The notes beneath the pieces are model-generated. The model searched no databases and had not been told where the DNA came from. It worked only from the letters and a program-made list of their open reading frames with translations. Below, piece by piece: positions 16,625-25,740 of a stretch of DNA of 64,000 nucleotides. Each line of letters starts with the position of its first letter. Position 1 is the stretch's first letter. This stretch comes from SFEL01 sp045603585 (lineage in GTDB: Bacteria > Bacillota > Clostridia > Christensenellales > CAG-138). Location: the NCBI GenBank assembly GCA_045603585.1, contig JAZUMK010000063.1, forward strand, positions 1-64,000, in the 5' to 3' direction. A program made the position numbers and the translations under genes.

Positions 16625-17980
16625 CTATTTTCCAAGATATTCTTTTATTTTTTTGCCTGCGGCCTGGGATAAAGCGGCTTCGTCAAGGGTGCATATGCGG
16701 CCGTTCTTTACGGTGACTTTGCCGTTTACGATGGTGTAATCCACCGCTCCCCTGAGCCCCACTGTGCACAGCATGCTGCCCGGATCATAGCAGGCGCCTG
16801 CCAGCTCTATCCTGCGGCTGTCCACCATGAACATATCCGCGCATTTGCCTGCCTCTATGCTGCCGATGTCGTCGCGGCCCAGCAATGATGCGCTGCCTGC
16901 GGTTGCCATCTTGAGGATATCGTATCCCGTGGGGGCATCTGCTCCGGAATTGAGCCTGTGCAATAGATATGCCACCCGCATTTCCTCAAGGAGGCTGCTG
17001 CCGTCATTGCTGGCGCTGCCATCCACAGCAAGGCCAACCTTTACCCCCAGCTTCAGCATTTCGGGTATGCGGGCAATGCCGCTGGAAAGCTTCATATTGG
17101 ATATTGGGCAATGGGCAACGCCTGTGCCGGTATCCGCAAGGGCATACAGCTCTTCGGTATTGAAGTGTATTCCGTGGGCATACCATACGTCCGGCCCTGA
17201 CCATCCCAGGGTCTCCATATAGGCAAAGGGTCTGAGACCGTACCGCTCAAGGGTGTAATTTTCCTCGTCACGGGTTTCGCACAGATGGGTATGCAGGCGA
17301 ACGTTGTACTGCCTTGCAAGTATTGCGCTTTGCCTGAGCAGTTCTCCGCTTACCGAGAAGGGTGAGCAGGGCGCCAGTACTATCTGGGACATGGAGCCCT
17401 TTGATGGGTCGTGATATTTTTCGATCAGCGCGGCGCTGTCCGCCATTATCTCGTCAATGGTCTGTACAACGCTGTCCGGAGGAAGGCCGCCGTCCTTTTT
17501 GGATAGATCCATGCTGCCCCGGGAAGCGTGCATACGGATGCCCAGTTCCTTTGCCGCTGCCAGCTGAGCGCCGATAAGATCTCCCTGCCCTGCGGGGAAA
17601 ACATAATGATGGTCAAAGCAGGTGGTGCAGCCGTTTTTCATCAGCTCGCCCATGCCTGTAAGGGAAGAAAGCCGCACCGCTTCAGAGTCAAGATTCTTCC
17701 ATATTTCATACAGATACTTCAGCCAGTCAAACAGCTCAAAGCCCTGCACCTCGGGAAGATTGCGGGAAAACTGCTGATAAAGGTGATGGTGGGTATTCAC
17801 AAGGCCGGGATAGCAGATAAGATGGGAGCCGTCTATCACCTCATCCGCCTCCCCATCAAGGCCGCGGCCTATTTCCTTTATAAAGCCATCCTCGCAGTAT
17901 ACATCCGCACCGGAAAGTATCCTGTCATCGCTGTCGCAGGTGACAAGGGACTCTATATTTTTTATAAGAAGGGATGCCAT
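16625..17980 (-). CDS. 8-oxoguanine deaminase-like amidohydrolase
   Basis: The 451-aa product belongs to the TrzN/AtzB/8-oxoguanine deaminase branch of the amidohydrolase superfamily. Metal ligands sit in VNTHHHLYQ and RLHTHLCET; AHCPISNMKLSSG and LAVDGSASND complete the barrel. The family marker ASRGSMDLSKKDGGLPPDS, with APCSPFSVS, matches 8-oxoguanine deaminases, which convert 8-oxoguanine to urate. SsnA of the E. coli purine cluster is a more distant alternative. AAAGGAGGAAACGGAG precedes the ATG. It is the last gene of the riboswitch-controlled operon after guanine deaminase. Confidence 0.82.
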   Translation of the reverse strand: MASLLIKNIESLVTCDSDDRILSGADVYCEDGFIKEIGRGLDGEADEVIDGSHLICYPGLVNTHHHLYQQFSRNLPEVQGFELFDWLKYLYEIWKNLDSEAVRLSSLTGMGELMKNGCTTCFDHHYVFPAGQGDLIGAQLAAAKELGIRMHASRGSMDLSKKDGGLPPDSVVQTIDEIMADSAALIEKYHDPSKGSMSQIVLAPCSPFSVSGELLRQSAILARQYNVRLHTHLCETRDEENYTLERYGLRPFAYMETLGWSGPDVWYAHGIHFNTEELYALADTGTGVAHCPISNMKLSSGIARIPEMLKLGVKVGLAVDGSASNDGSSLLEEMRVAYLLHRLNSGADAPTGYDILKMATAGSASLLGRDDIGSIEAGKCADMFMVDSRRIELAGACYDPGSMLCTVGLRGAVDYTIVNGKVTVKNGRICTLDEAALSQAAGKKIKEYLGK

Positions 17981-18002
17981 CTCCGTTTCCTCCTTTGCTT
18001 AG

Positions 18003-19271
18003 CTATACTCGCTTTACTCCCTCGCTGTAAACAGCCTTTACGCAGGCAGTTGTAAACTGATAGAATATCCGCTCCAGCCTGCGGTCAAGGGTGATCGCGG
18101 GATTGTAGGCAAGGTGGGCATCATCCAGCACCACCGCATGAAGCTTATCCCCCGCGCCAAAGCCGGCCTTTGCCCCAAAGTATTCCTGACCTGCTCCGGT
18201 GATAAGATACAGCACGTCTGCAAGGCTGAGGAACTGTTCCTTTTTGCCGCTGAACAGCCAGCGCAGGCGGGATACCCTTACCGCATCCGTGGCGGCTTCC
18301 GGCATGGACAGCTTTGCGCCGCCTGCAACGTCTGAGCCCATGGCAACCTTTACGCCCTCATCCAGCAGTATCCTTATGGGGGCGATGCCTGAGGCGATGT
18401 TGGTATTGGAATCCGGGCAGTGAATTGCCCATACGCCTGCATCCTTCATGGCCCTGCGCTCCTTTTCGTCGCAGTATACGCAATGGGCCATTACGGTGCC
18501 ATCCTTCCAGAGGCCGTATTTTTCGTATGCCTGATAATAATGGGTACAGTCGGGATGCAGCTGTTTTACCCATTCTATTTCCTCAAGGTTTTCGCTCAGG
18601 TGTGACTGGGCGGGAATTTCGGGATGCTCCTTTGCTATTTTGCCAAGGGCTTCCATCAATTCATCTGTGCAGGAGGGTATAAAGCGGGGAGTAAGCATGG
18701 GCTTTACCAGCTTTCTATCCGCGTTTTCCTCTATCCAGCGGATAGTCTCTTCTATGGATTCTTGGGTGGTTTCCTGAAGGTTTACGCCACCGTTTCTGTC
18801 CATATTCACCTTGCCTGCGTAGCCGGTTATGCCCACCGCTTCCAGCTCATCCATAAGTATATTGGTGGCGCGCCTGTGCAGGCTGGAGAATATGCATACT
18901 CTCGTGGTACCCCTTGCTATAAGCTCGCGGGCCAGCATTTTGTATGTGCGCCTTGCAAAGTCATCCTCTGCATAGCGGGCCTCCGTGGGAAATGCGTAAT
19001 TCTGCAGCCATTCCAGCAACTGCAGATCCATCGCCATGCCCATCATGGGAAACTGGGGAGCATGCAGGTGCATATCCGAAAAGGAGGGGATGATTATGCT
19101 GTCGCCGTAGTCCTCCACCCGAGCATCGGCATATTCTGCGGGAAGGCTTTGTGCAACTGTCTTTATCTCCTCCCCTTCCATTAATATGTATCCGCCAGGG
19201 AGCATTTTCATTTCGCCGGGTTTCTCAGCCCATATAAGATTGCCCTTAAGCGCCCAAAGCTCTTTATTCAT
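18003..19271 (-). CDS. guaD: Guanine deaminase
   Basis: The 422-aa amidohydrolase converts guanine to xanthine and ammonia. Zinc ligands are seen in SFSDMHLHAPQFPMMG, PAQSHLSENLEE and VMAHCVYCDE. The HCPDSNTNIASG and GSDVAGGAKLSM motifs are typical of guanine deaminases. The 3-nt gap to the mocA-like gene and its good site AAGGAGAGC indicate operonic translation. Its product xanthine is the substrate for the xanthine dehydrogenase encoded on the other side of the riboswitch. Confidence 0.93.
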   Translation of the reverse strand: MNKELWALKGNLIWAEKPGEMKMLPGGYILMEGEEIKTVAQSLPAEYADARVEDYGDSIIIPSFSDMHLHAPQFPMMGMAMDLQLLEWLQNYAFPTEARYAEDDFARRTYKMLARELIARGTTRVCIFSSLHRRATNILMDELEAVGITGYAGKVNMDRNGGVNLQETTQESIEETIRWIEENADRKLVKPMLTPRFIPSCTDELMEALGKIAKEHPEIPAQSHLSENLEEIEWVKQLHPDCTHYYQAYEKYGLWKDGTVMAHCVYCDEKERRAMKDAGVWAIHCPDSNTNIASGIAPIRILLDEGVKVAMGSDVAGGAKLSMPEAATDAVRVSRLRWLFSGKKEQFLSLADVLYLITGAGQEYFGAKAGFGAGDKLHAVVLDDAHLAYNPAITLDRRLERIFYQFTTACVKAVYSEGVKRV

Positions 19272-19274
19272 AAA

Positions 19275-19868
19275 TCAGCTCTCCTTTTTTCTTTTTAGTT
19301 CATCCAGCTCTTCCACGCTGTCGGTATCCCAAAGCTCCAGTTCGTCCTCTATCTGATACAGTCTCAGCTTATCCTCATGGGCCCTCATTACAGCGCTGCC
19401 TCCGATGTCTCCGCTGAGCGCCCTCAGCTCGTCAAAAAATTCGCTTGGAAATATTGCGGGGTTTCCCCTTCGTTTTCCGAATGCCATGGCGGCAATGCAC
19501 TCAGGCTCCCGCCTGTAAAACTCTATCTCCGCCTGAACGCTGCTCTTTGTAAGCAGCGGCTGATCCGCCACCATAAACATGGCTCCGTCCACATCCCCAA
19601 GGGCATTCAGCCCAAGGCGTATGGTAAGGCTTACTCCGTCCTCAGGTGCGCTGTTCAATACAGATATATAGCCGTATTTCTTTGCCATATCCAGAATTTC
19701 CGGATATTGGCTTACCACCACAACGCTGATGAACTCCTTATCCGGCACAGCCTGCAGCGTCCGCTCTATCAGCATCCTGCCGTCATATATGGCCAATAAT
19801 TTATTTCCGTTGAATCGCCTTGAATCTCCCGCTGCCATTACAACGCAGCCCAAGCGAAGTTTCTTCAT
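19275..19868 (-). CDS. MocA-like molybdenum cofactor nucleotidyltransferase
   Basis: The 197-aa product has the NTP-transferase signature GCVVMAAGDSRRFNGNKLL and MFMVADQPLLTKSS, then KRRGNPAIFP and GDIGGSAVM. This is the MocA/YgfJ family, which adds CMP to molybdopterin for xanthine dehydrogenase-type enzymes. The gene overlaps the hydantoinase gene by 4 nt (ATGA) and is followed after 3 nt by guaD. Its place among purine genes fits a role in maturing the xanthine dehydrogenase nearby. YgfJ-type proteins in selenium-dependent hydroxylase clusters look alike; no selenium genes are visible here. Confidence 0.85.
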   Translation of the reverse strand: MKKLRLGCVVMAAGDSRRFNGNKLLAIYDGRMLIERTLQAVPDKEFISVVVVSQYPEILDMAKKYGYISVLNSAPEDGVSLTIRLGLNALGDVDGAMFMVADQPLLTKSSVQAEIEFYRREPECIAAMAFGKRRGNPAIFPSEFFDELRALSGDIGGSAVMRAHEDKLRLYQIEDELELWDTDSVEELDELKRKKES

Positions 19869-21229
19869 CGTATGCTTTCGTACCTGCCTCTGGATATGTA
19901 TTTTCCGCAGCCGCTTTGCACAAGCTGGCCATTGCTTACCGCATGAACGCCGTTGAGGATAACATCCCTTGCCCGGCCCTTCACCGCCAGCCCTGCGTAT
20001 ACGGAATTATCACAATTATGTGCATGATGGGTATCCGTAATGCGCCCCTGATACATGGGATCCCATATTACGATATCCGCCGCCCGGCCTGAGGCAATTT
20101 CGCCGTGATGCTTCATGCCGAAAAGCTTTGCCGCTCCTTCGCTCAGGTATTGTACCATCTGCTCAAGGGTAATGCGGCCCTCGCATACGCCGTAGGTATA
20201 CAGCAGCTGGCCCCTGTGCTGAACGCCTGCGCTGCCGTTTGGTATCTTTGAAAAATCCTCTGCGCCCATCGCCTTCTGGGCCATGGTGAAGGAGCAGTGG
20301 TCTGTGCCTATGGCGTCCAGTTTTCCTTCCCTGAGGCCGCTCCACAGTGCCTCGTTATCGGCGGGCTTTCTGAGGGGCGGGCTCATTACAAACTTTGCGC
20401 CGTCCGCATCCTTATATCTTTCATCTGTCAGCAGCAGGTACTGGGGGCAGGTTTCAAGATATACCTCCTGCCCTCTTGCCCTTGCCCGCTCCGCCTCCGC
20501 AAGGCCTTCCGCAGTGGAAAGATGCACCACATATGCGGGAGCATCCGCCAGCTGGGCAATGCGCATATATCTTGCAACCGCCTCCGCCTCAACCTCGGAT
20601 GGTCTGGAAAGGGGGTGGCCGTAAGGCTGGGTAATGCCTTGCGCTTTAAGCTCGGCTATCCTGCGCTGAAGCACCTCCCAGTTTTCGCAGTGAAGGCCTA
20701 TCAATGCGCCGTGTTCCTTTGCCTTTTTGAGAGCGGAGTAAATCTGGCCGTCATCCACCTTGAGGGCATCGTATACCATGTACATTTTATAAGAAGTTAC
20801 ACCCTGGCGGGACATTTCCGCCATTTCTTCGGCAACCCCCTCGTCCCAGCGGGCGATGGCCATATGGAAGCCGTAATTGCAGGAGCTGCCTGCGGCCTTT
20901 CTGTGCCATTCCTCAAGGGCGGCCTGAAGGGAACCGTCACGTTCCTGGGTGGCAAAGTCCAGTATGCAGGTGGTACCGCCAAGTATTGCGGCCTTTGAGC
21001 CTGTATCAAAGTTATCCGCGGTAAGGGCGGCGCCTGTATCAAGGTCAAAATGGGTGTGTGTATCGATAAAGCCGGGCATAATGTAGCAGCCCGCTGCGTT
21101 TATCACCTGTGCATCCGGCGCAGTAAGGTCGCTGCCTATTGCAGCGATAATATCCCCTTCTATCAGTACATCTGCCCTGATGCGGCCGGATGCATTGACT
21201 ATTGTTCCGTTTTTGATGATGGTCTGCAT
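19865..21229 (-). CDS. Dihydropyrimidinase/hydantoinase-family cyclic amidohydrolase
   Basis: The 454-aa product is a hydantoinase-type amidohydrolase. PGFIDTHTHFDLDTG carries the HxH pair, TSYKMYMVYDAL the carboxylated lysine region, LIGLHCENWEVL and YVVHLSTAEGLAEAE the later histidines, and DAIGTDHCSFT the aspartate. ATG at 21229 follows GGAGGGAATCAT; an upstream ATG lacks a site. In gut purine-degradation clusters a HyuA homologue acts after urate or xanthine ring reduction, opening a cyclic amide. Here it is the first gene behind the purine riboswitch. Whether the substrate is a pyrimidine or a purine-derived ring cannot be read from sequence. Confidence 0.85.
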   Translation of the reverse strand: MQTIIKNGTIVNASGRIRADVLIEGDIIAAIGSDLTAPDAQVINAAGCYIMPGFIDTHTHFDLDTGAALTADNFDTGSKAAILGGTTCILDFATQERDGSLQAALEEWHRKAAGSSCNYGFHMAIARWDEGVAEEMAEMSRQGVTSYKMYMVYDALKVDDGQIYSALKKAKEHGALIGLHCENWEVLQRRIAELKAQGITQPYGHPLSRPSEVEAEAVARYMRIAQLADAPAYVVHLSTAEGLAEAERARARGQEVYLETCPQYLLLTDERYKDADGAKFVMSPPLRKPADNEALWSGLREGKLDAIGTDHCSFTMAQKAMGAEDFSKIPNGSAGVQHRGQLLYTYGVCEGRITLEQMVQYLSEGAAKLFGMKHHGEIASGRAADIVIWDPMYQGRITDTHHAHNCDNSVYAGLAVKGRARDVILNGVHAVSNGQLVQSGCGKYISRGRYESIR

Positions 21230-21279
21230 ATGATTCCCTCCGAACACTTATATATATGATGTGAATTATTGTGATAAAC

Positions 21280-21326
21280 AAAAAGCGCCCGCATACTGCC
21301 CGATCAATGGGGGCATTGCGGCGCTC
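21280..21326 (-). terminator. Riboswitch expression-platform terminator
   Basis: On the minus strand AGCGCCGCA pairs with TGCGGGCGCT (one bulge) and is followed by TTTTTG. Its 5' arm shares AGCGC with the 3' strand of aptamer helix P1, so P1 and this terminator exclude each other. Confidence 0.75.
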
Positions 21327-21396
21327 ATAGCGGGTCGGAATAGGCCGGCCGGTAGAAACTCCCGGGCCATATTTCCCCGGGATTATATGATGCGCT
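21321..21396 (-). promoter_or_regulatory. Variant purine (guanine-class) riboswitch aptamer
   Basis: The minus strand shows P1 (GCGC-A-TCATA with TATGA-GCGC), J1/2 TAA, and P2 CCCGGG/CCCGGG with an ATATGG loop end. Canonical J2/3 GTTTCTACC follows, then P3 and a final CTATGAG. Differences from the standard class are a 9-nt L2, an L3 of CCTATT type instead of CCGTAAA, and J3/1 where the expected A before the specificity C is absent or G. C at the specificity position argues against adenine. It precedes the hyuA-like/mocA/guaD/8-oxoguanine deaminase operon. The ligand may be guanine, xanthine, 8-oxoguanine or another purine. Confidence 0.85.
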
Positions 21397-21399
21397 GAA

Positions 21400-21446
21400 G
21401 TGATAATATAAGATAAATCTCGCTTGTGTTATTATATTATCACCCA
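21400..21446. promoter_or_regulatory. Inverted repeat in the divergent purine promoter region
   Basis: TGATAATATAA (from 21401) and its exact complement TTATATTATCA flank a 24-bp centre. The right arm overlaps GATAAT/TATAAT -10-like sequences for leftward transcription. This is a possible operator shared by the two purine operons; no regulator gene is adjacent. Confidence 0.45.
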
Positions 21447-21693
21447 TCTGACAAAATTGCAATAAGCCTGACAAATATTAAGGTTCCCCCGAAGGCTTCG
21501 GAAAAACACTTTCGTATAATTTTCACAAAAAAATACTTTCCCCCGCCGTCCGCTTGTGCTATACTGCAATAAACAATCTGTTCACAATTTTTTTGTTGCA
21601 ACCTTATTCTTTTTTAGTCACGGCATCCGCAGATGCCTTACAGCTGTTTTCAAGCCGGTCTATACTTTAAAAACTGAATACAGGAGGGTATAA

Positions 21694-23385
21694 ATGAAGC
21701 TTCATGAACTGATAACCGCTTCACTTACAGGTCAGGCTACGCTGGTTATAAAAAACGCCAACGTGGTGAATGTGTTTACCGATGAAATAATAAAAGCTGA
21801 CGTTGCCCTCTGCGACGATACCATCATTGGCGTGGGCGAAGGATTTATCGCCCCGGAAGTTATTGACGCAGAAGGCGCTTACCTCTGCCCCGGCTTCATA
21901 GACGCCCATGTGCATATCGAAAGCAGCATGGTAATACCCGATTCCTTCGCCCGGGTTATAATGCCCTACGGCACCACCACCATAATCGCCGACCCCCACG
22001 AAATAGCAAACGTGGCAGGCGTTGCAGGCATCAGGGCAATATACAAGCTTACCGACGACCTTCCCCTGAGGGTAATGTTTATGATGCCCTCCTGCGTACC
22101 TGCAACTCCCTTTGAAAACGCAGGCGCGACCCTTATCGCCGAGGATATGGAGCAGTTCATGCGCAAGAGCCGCATGCTGGGCCTTGGCGAGGTCATGGAC
22201 TGCGGCAGCGCCATCAACTGCTCAAAGGAAATGCTGGATAAGCTCCGTCTCTTTGACGGCAGACCCATAGACGGCCACGCTCCCCTGCTCAGCGGCCGCG
22301 CCCTCAACGCATACCGCATTGCAGGCCCCTCCACCGACCACGAGTGCAGCAACTTTGACGAGGTGCTGGAAAAGCTCCGCACCGGCATGAAGATACTGCT
22401 CCGCGTCGGTTCCGCCGCAAATGACATTGACAAAGTTCTTACCGAAATAGTTCGTCGTGGTCTCCCCACCGACAACATGATGTTCTGCACAGACGATAAG
22501 CACATCGAAAACATACGCGAAGAAGGACACATAAACTGCATAGCACGCCTTGCCGTAAAGTGCGGAGTGGATCCCGTACAGGCCGTAAAGATGGCCAGCT
22601 ACAACGCCGCCCGTGCCTATGGATTAAGGAATATCGGCGCCATCGCCCCCGGATACAAGGGCGACATGGTGCTGTTTAAGGACCTTAAGGACTTTGAAGT
22701 GGTAAAGGTCTTCACCCGCTTCGGCAAGCCCTATGAGGATAAGCCCACCCCCATGCCCATCATCCCCCCCGCCGTATTCAACAGCGTACATCTCCCGCCC
22801 CTCAGCGAAGCTTCCTTCGCTCTCCCCGCAAAGGAGATCATGCCGGTTATCAGCCTGATAGACGGTCAGCTGGTGAACAACCGGGAGGATATTCCCGTAC
22901 AGCGTGATGAAAAGGGCCTGTTTGTGCCTGCCGACGGCCTTAACAAGCTGGCGGTCATCGAGCGGCATCACCTTACCGGCAACATCGGTCTTGGCATACT
23001 GAAGGGCTTTGGCGTAAAGAACGGCGCAATGGCCTCCACCGTGGGTCACGATTCCCACAACCTTATCGTGGCAGGCGACAACGATTCCGATATGCTCATC
23101 GCAGCGGAAGCCCTCAGGGACTGCGGCGGCGGCATATGTGTGGTAAGCAAGGGCATTGTACTGGCCCGCCTGCCCCTGCCCATTGCCGGCCTTATGACAG
23201 ATGCCCCCGTTGCAGAGGTGCTGGAGCTGCAGAGAGCATTGCTGGATGCGGCAAAGTACATCGGCATTGAGGGCTCCAGCGATCCCATGGTTACCCTTTC
23301 CTTCCTGGCCCTGCCTGTTATCCCCAGCATCCGTCTTACCGACAAGGGCCTGTTTGACTCAGTTAACTTTTGCTTTATTCAATAA
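21694..23385 (+). CDS. ade: Adenine deaminase
   Basis: The 563-aa product is the amidohydrolase-type adenine deaminase that converts adenine to hypoxanthine. It shows CPGFIDAHVHIESSMVIP, TTIIADPHEIANVAG, GLGEVMDCG, RPIDGHAPLLSG and MFCTDDKHIENI, all typical of bacterial Ade, with the usual length. ACAGGAGGGTATAA precedes the ATG. It opens the rightward purine operon and is followed after 44 bp by xanthine dehydrogenase genes, so hypoxanthine can be oxidised directly. The 300-bp upstream gap has a weak CTTACA-18-TATACT promoter but no aptamer in this direction. Confidence 0.95.
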   Translation: MKLHELITASLTGQATLVIKNANVVNVFTDEIIKADVALCDDTIIGVGEGFIAPEVIDAEGAYLCPGFIDAHVHIESSMVIPDSFARVIMPYGTTTIIADPHEIANVAGVAGIRAIYKLTDDLPLRVMFMMPSCVPATPFENAGATLIAEDMEQFMRKSRMLGLGEVMDCGSAINCSKEMLDKLRLFDGRPIDGHAPLLSGRALNAYRIAGPSTDHECSNFDEVLEKLRTGMKILLRVGSAANDIDKVLTEIVRRGLPTDNMMFCTDDKHIENIREEGHINCIARLAVKCGVDPVQAVKMASYNAARAYGLRNIGAIAPGYKGDMVLFKDLKDFEVVKVFTRFGKPYEDKPTPMPIIPPAVFNSVHLPPLSEASFALPAKEIMPVISLIDGQLVNNREDIPVQRDEKGLFVPADGLNKLAVIERHHLTGNIGLGILKGFGVKNGAMASTVGHDSHNLIVAGDNDSDMLIAAEALRDCGGGICVVSKGIVLARLPLPIAGLMTDAPVAEVLELQRALLDAAKYIGIEGSSDPMVTLSFLALPVIPSIRLTDKGLFDSVNFCFIQ

Positions 23386-23429
23386 TTCCCACTTCTGTTT
23401 TTATCCCGTATTTTTAAGGAGGTAATCCA

Positions 23430-25718
23430 ATGAACAAAACCGGAAGGAGCGAGACCAGGGTTGACGCCTTTGACAAGGTCACCGGCCGCACCAAATACTA
23501 CGAGGACAGAATGCCCGCCGATGCCCTCTATATCCGGGTAAAGCATTCTGAGATAGCCCATGGCTATGTAAAGAGCATAGACACCTCCGCCGCGCTGAGT
23601 ATCCCCGGCGTGGTAAAGGTGCTTACCTGCTTTGACGTGCCGGATATTCCTTTCCCCACCGCCGGCCATCCCTGGAGCATGGATCCCGGCCATCAGGACG
23701 TTAAGGACAGAAAGCTGCTGAATCAGCACGTTCGTTATTACGGCGATGATATCGCCGCGGTTATTGCGGAAAATGAAGTTGCCGCCATGCAGGCCGTACG
23801 GGCCCTCAAGGTGGAATATGAGGAGCTGCCCTTTGTATTGGATCCCATAGAGGCCATGCAGGACGGCGCACCCCAGCTTCACGAAAACTATCCCAACAAC
23901 ATCCTCAAGCACACCTCCATGAGCAAGGGCGACTACGATGAAGCAATCAAAGAGCCCGGCCTCATCAAGGTTGAGGGCTGGTATGATACCCCCATGGTTC
24001 AGCATTGCCACATCGAGAACCACGGCTGCTATTCCTACGAGGAAAACGGCCGCATAGTTGTGGTCTCCTCCACCCAGATACCTCATATTATCCGCCGCGT
24101 AGTGGGTCAGGCGCTGGGCCGCCCCTGGTCGGATATCCGCATAGTAAAGCCCTATATCGGCGGCGGCTTCGGCAATAAGCAGGATGCCCTGTACGAGCCC
24201 CTGTGCGCCTGGTGCTGCACTCAGGTTGGCGGCAGGACCGTCCGCATGGACTGCTCCCGCGAGGAAACCTTCGTATCCAACCGCGTGCGCCACGCCATCC
24301 GCTTCCATATCACCACCTGGCTCAAGCCGGACGGCGCCCTTGCCGCCCGCAAGGTGGAGTGCTTCTCCAATCAGGGTTCCTATGCATCCCACGGCCACAG
24401 CATCGTCGCCAAGGCAATGGGCTCCTTTGCCCAGATATATCCCTGCCCCAATATGCAGTGCGACAGCTACACCGTATTCACCAACATGCCCACCGCCGGC
24501 GCAATGCGCGGCTACGGCATGCCCCAGGCCTCCTTTGCGGATGATGCAAACATCGACGACTGCGCAAGGGCAGTTGGCATGGAGCCTGTTGAATACCGCA
24601 ATAAAGTCATCATGCCCAAGGGCTTTGTGGACGGCTTCTCCCAGAACGTAAACCACGACGACTCCTTCCGCCAGTGCATGGAAAAGGGCGCAGCGGCCAT
24701 AGATTACTACCGCAAGCTGGAAGAATACGCCAAGGACGAAGGCCCCATCCGCCGCGGCATAGGCGTTGCAGCCTTCTGGTACAATACCGGCGTATATCCC
24801 ATCTCCCTTGAAACCTCCTCCAACCGTATGCAGCTGAACCTTGACGGCACCGTCACCATGCAGTGCGGCGAAACCGAAATCGGTCAGGGCGCAGACACCG
24901 CCTATGCCCAGATGACCGCAGAGGTAATTGGCCTCAAGAGCTATAAGGACGTTCGCGTCATCAGCTGCCAGGATACCGATATCACACCCACCGGCCTTGG
25001 CGCATATGCATCCCGCCAGACCTATATGGCAGGCTTCTCCATCAAGCAGACAGGCGACCTCCTCAGGAAAAAGATACTGGACTATGCCTGCGAGGTTACC
25101 CGCCAGATGCCCGCCAACCTTGATATTATAGACGGCAACATCGTCCGCATCACCGACGGCACTGTGCTGATGTCCCTCTCCGAATTGGCAATGACCGCCC
25201 AGTACAACCCCGTACACAGCGAGCATATCACCGCCGAATCCACCTACACCATCCGTAACAACGCCTACTCCTTCGGCTGCACCTTTGCCGAGGTTGAGGT
25301 AGATATACCCATGTGCAAGGTAAAGCTTGTAAACATGGTAAACGTTCACGACTGCGGCAAGCTTATCAACCCTGCACTGGCCGAGGCACAGGTTCACGGC
25401 GGCATGAGCATGGCCATAGGCTACGGCCTTTCCGAGCAGCTGCTCTTTGACCAGAAGACCGGCAAGCCCCTCAACAACAACCTGCTGGACTACAAGCTTT
25501 CCACCTTTATGGATCACCCCGATCTCAAGGCGGAGTTTGTGGAAAACTTTGAGCCCACCTCCCCCTTCGGCACCAAGGCTCTGGGCGAGCCCCCTGCCTG
25601 CTCCGGCGCACCCGCCATCCGCAACGCCGTACTCAACGCAACCGGCGTAGCAATAAACCAGATCCCCATCAACCCCCACAGGCTGTTCGCCCGCTTCAGC
25701 GAAGAGGGCCTCATCTGA
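23430..25718 (+). CDS. Xanthine dehydrogenase, molybdopterin-binding subunit
   Basis: The 762-aa large subunit binds molybdopterin and hydroxylates hypoxanthine/xanthine. Seen are KPYIGGGFGNKQDA, GAMRGYGMPQASFADD, ETEIGQGADTAYAQMTAEVI, GLGAYASRQTY and the C-terminal GTKALGEPPACSGAPAIRNA carrying the catalytic glutamate. An N-terminal a/b-hammerhead segment (RSETRVDAFDKVTGRTKYYE) is intact. AAGGAGGTAATCCA precedes the start. It forms the XdhABC-type heterotrimer with the next two genes. Whether it is a selenium-dependent member cannot be told from sequence. Substrate could also be another purine. Confidence 0.92.
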   Translation: MNKTGRSETRVDAFDKVTGRTKYYEDRMPADALYIRVKHSEIAHGYVKSIDTSAALSIPGVVKVLTCFDVPDIPFPTAGHPWSMDPGHQDVKDRKLLNQHVRYYGDDIAAVIAENEVAAMQAVRALKVEYEELPFVLDPIEAMQDGAPQLHENYPNNILKHTSMSKGDYDEAIKEPGLIKVEGWYDTPMVQHCHIENHGCYSYEENGRIVVVSSTQIPHIIRRVVGQALGRPWSDIRIVKPYIGGGFGNKQDALYEPLCAWCCTQVGGRTVRMDCSREETFVSNRVRHAIRFHITTWLKPDGALAARKVECFSNQGSYASHGHSIVAKAMGSFAQIYPCPNMQCDSYTVFTNMPTAGAMRGYGMPQASFADDANIDDCARAVGMEPVEYRNKVIMPKGFVDGFSQNVNHDDSFRQCMEKGAAAIDYYRKLEEYAKDEGPIRRGIGVAAFWYNTGVYPISLETSSNRMQLNLDGTVTMQCGETEIGQGADTAYAQMTAEVIGLKSYKDVRVISCQDTDITPTGLGAYASRQTYMAGFSIKQTGDLLRKKILDYACEVTRQMPANLDIIDGNIVRITDGTVLMSLSELAMTAQYNPVHSEHITAESTYTIRNNAYSFGCTFAEVEVDIPMCKVKLVNMVNVHDCGKLINPALAEAQVHGGMSMAIGYGLSEQLLFDQKTGKPLNNNLLDYKLSTFMDHPDLKAEFVENFEPTSPFGTKALGEPPACSGAPAIRNAVLNATGVAINQIPINPHRLFARFSEEGLI

Positions 25719-25740
25719 TCAGGAAAGGAGAGATAATCAC

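Noticed and set aside
23379..25679. 766-codon minus-strand frame opposite the xanthine dehydrogenase large subunit
   Set aside because: Antisense shadow; the plus-strand gene has every molybdopterin motif.
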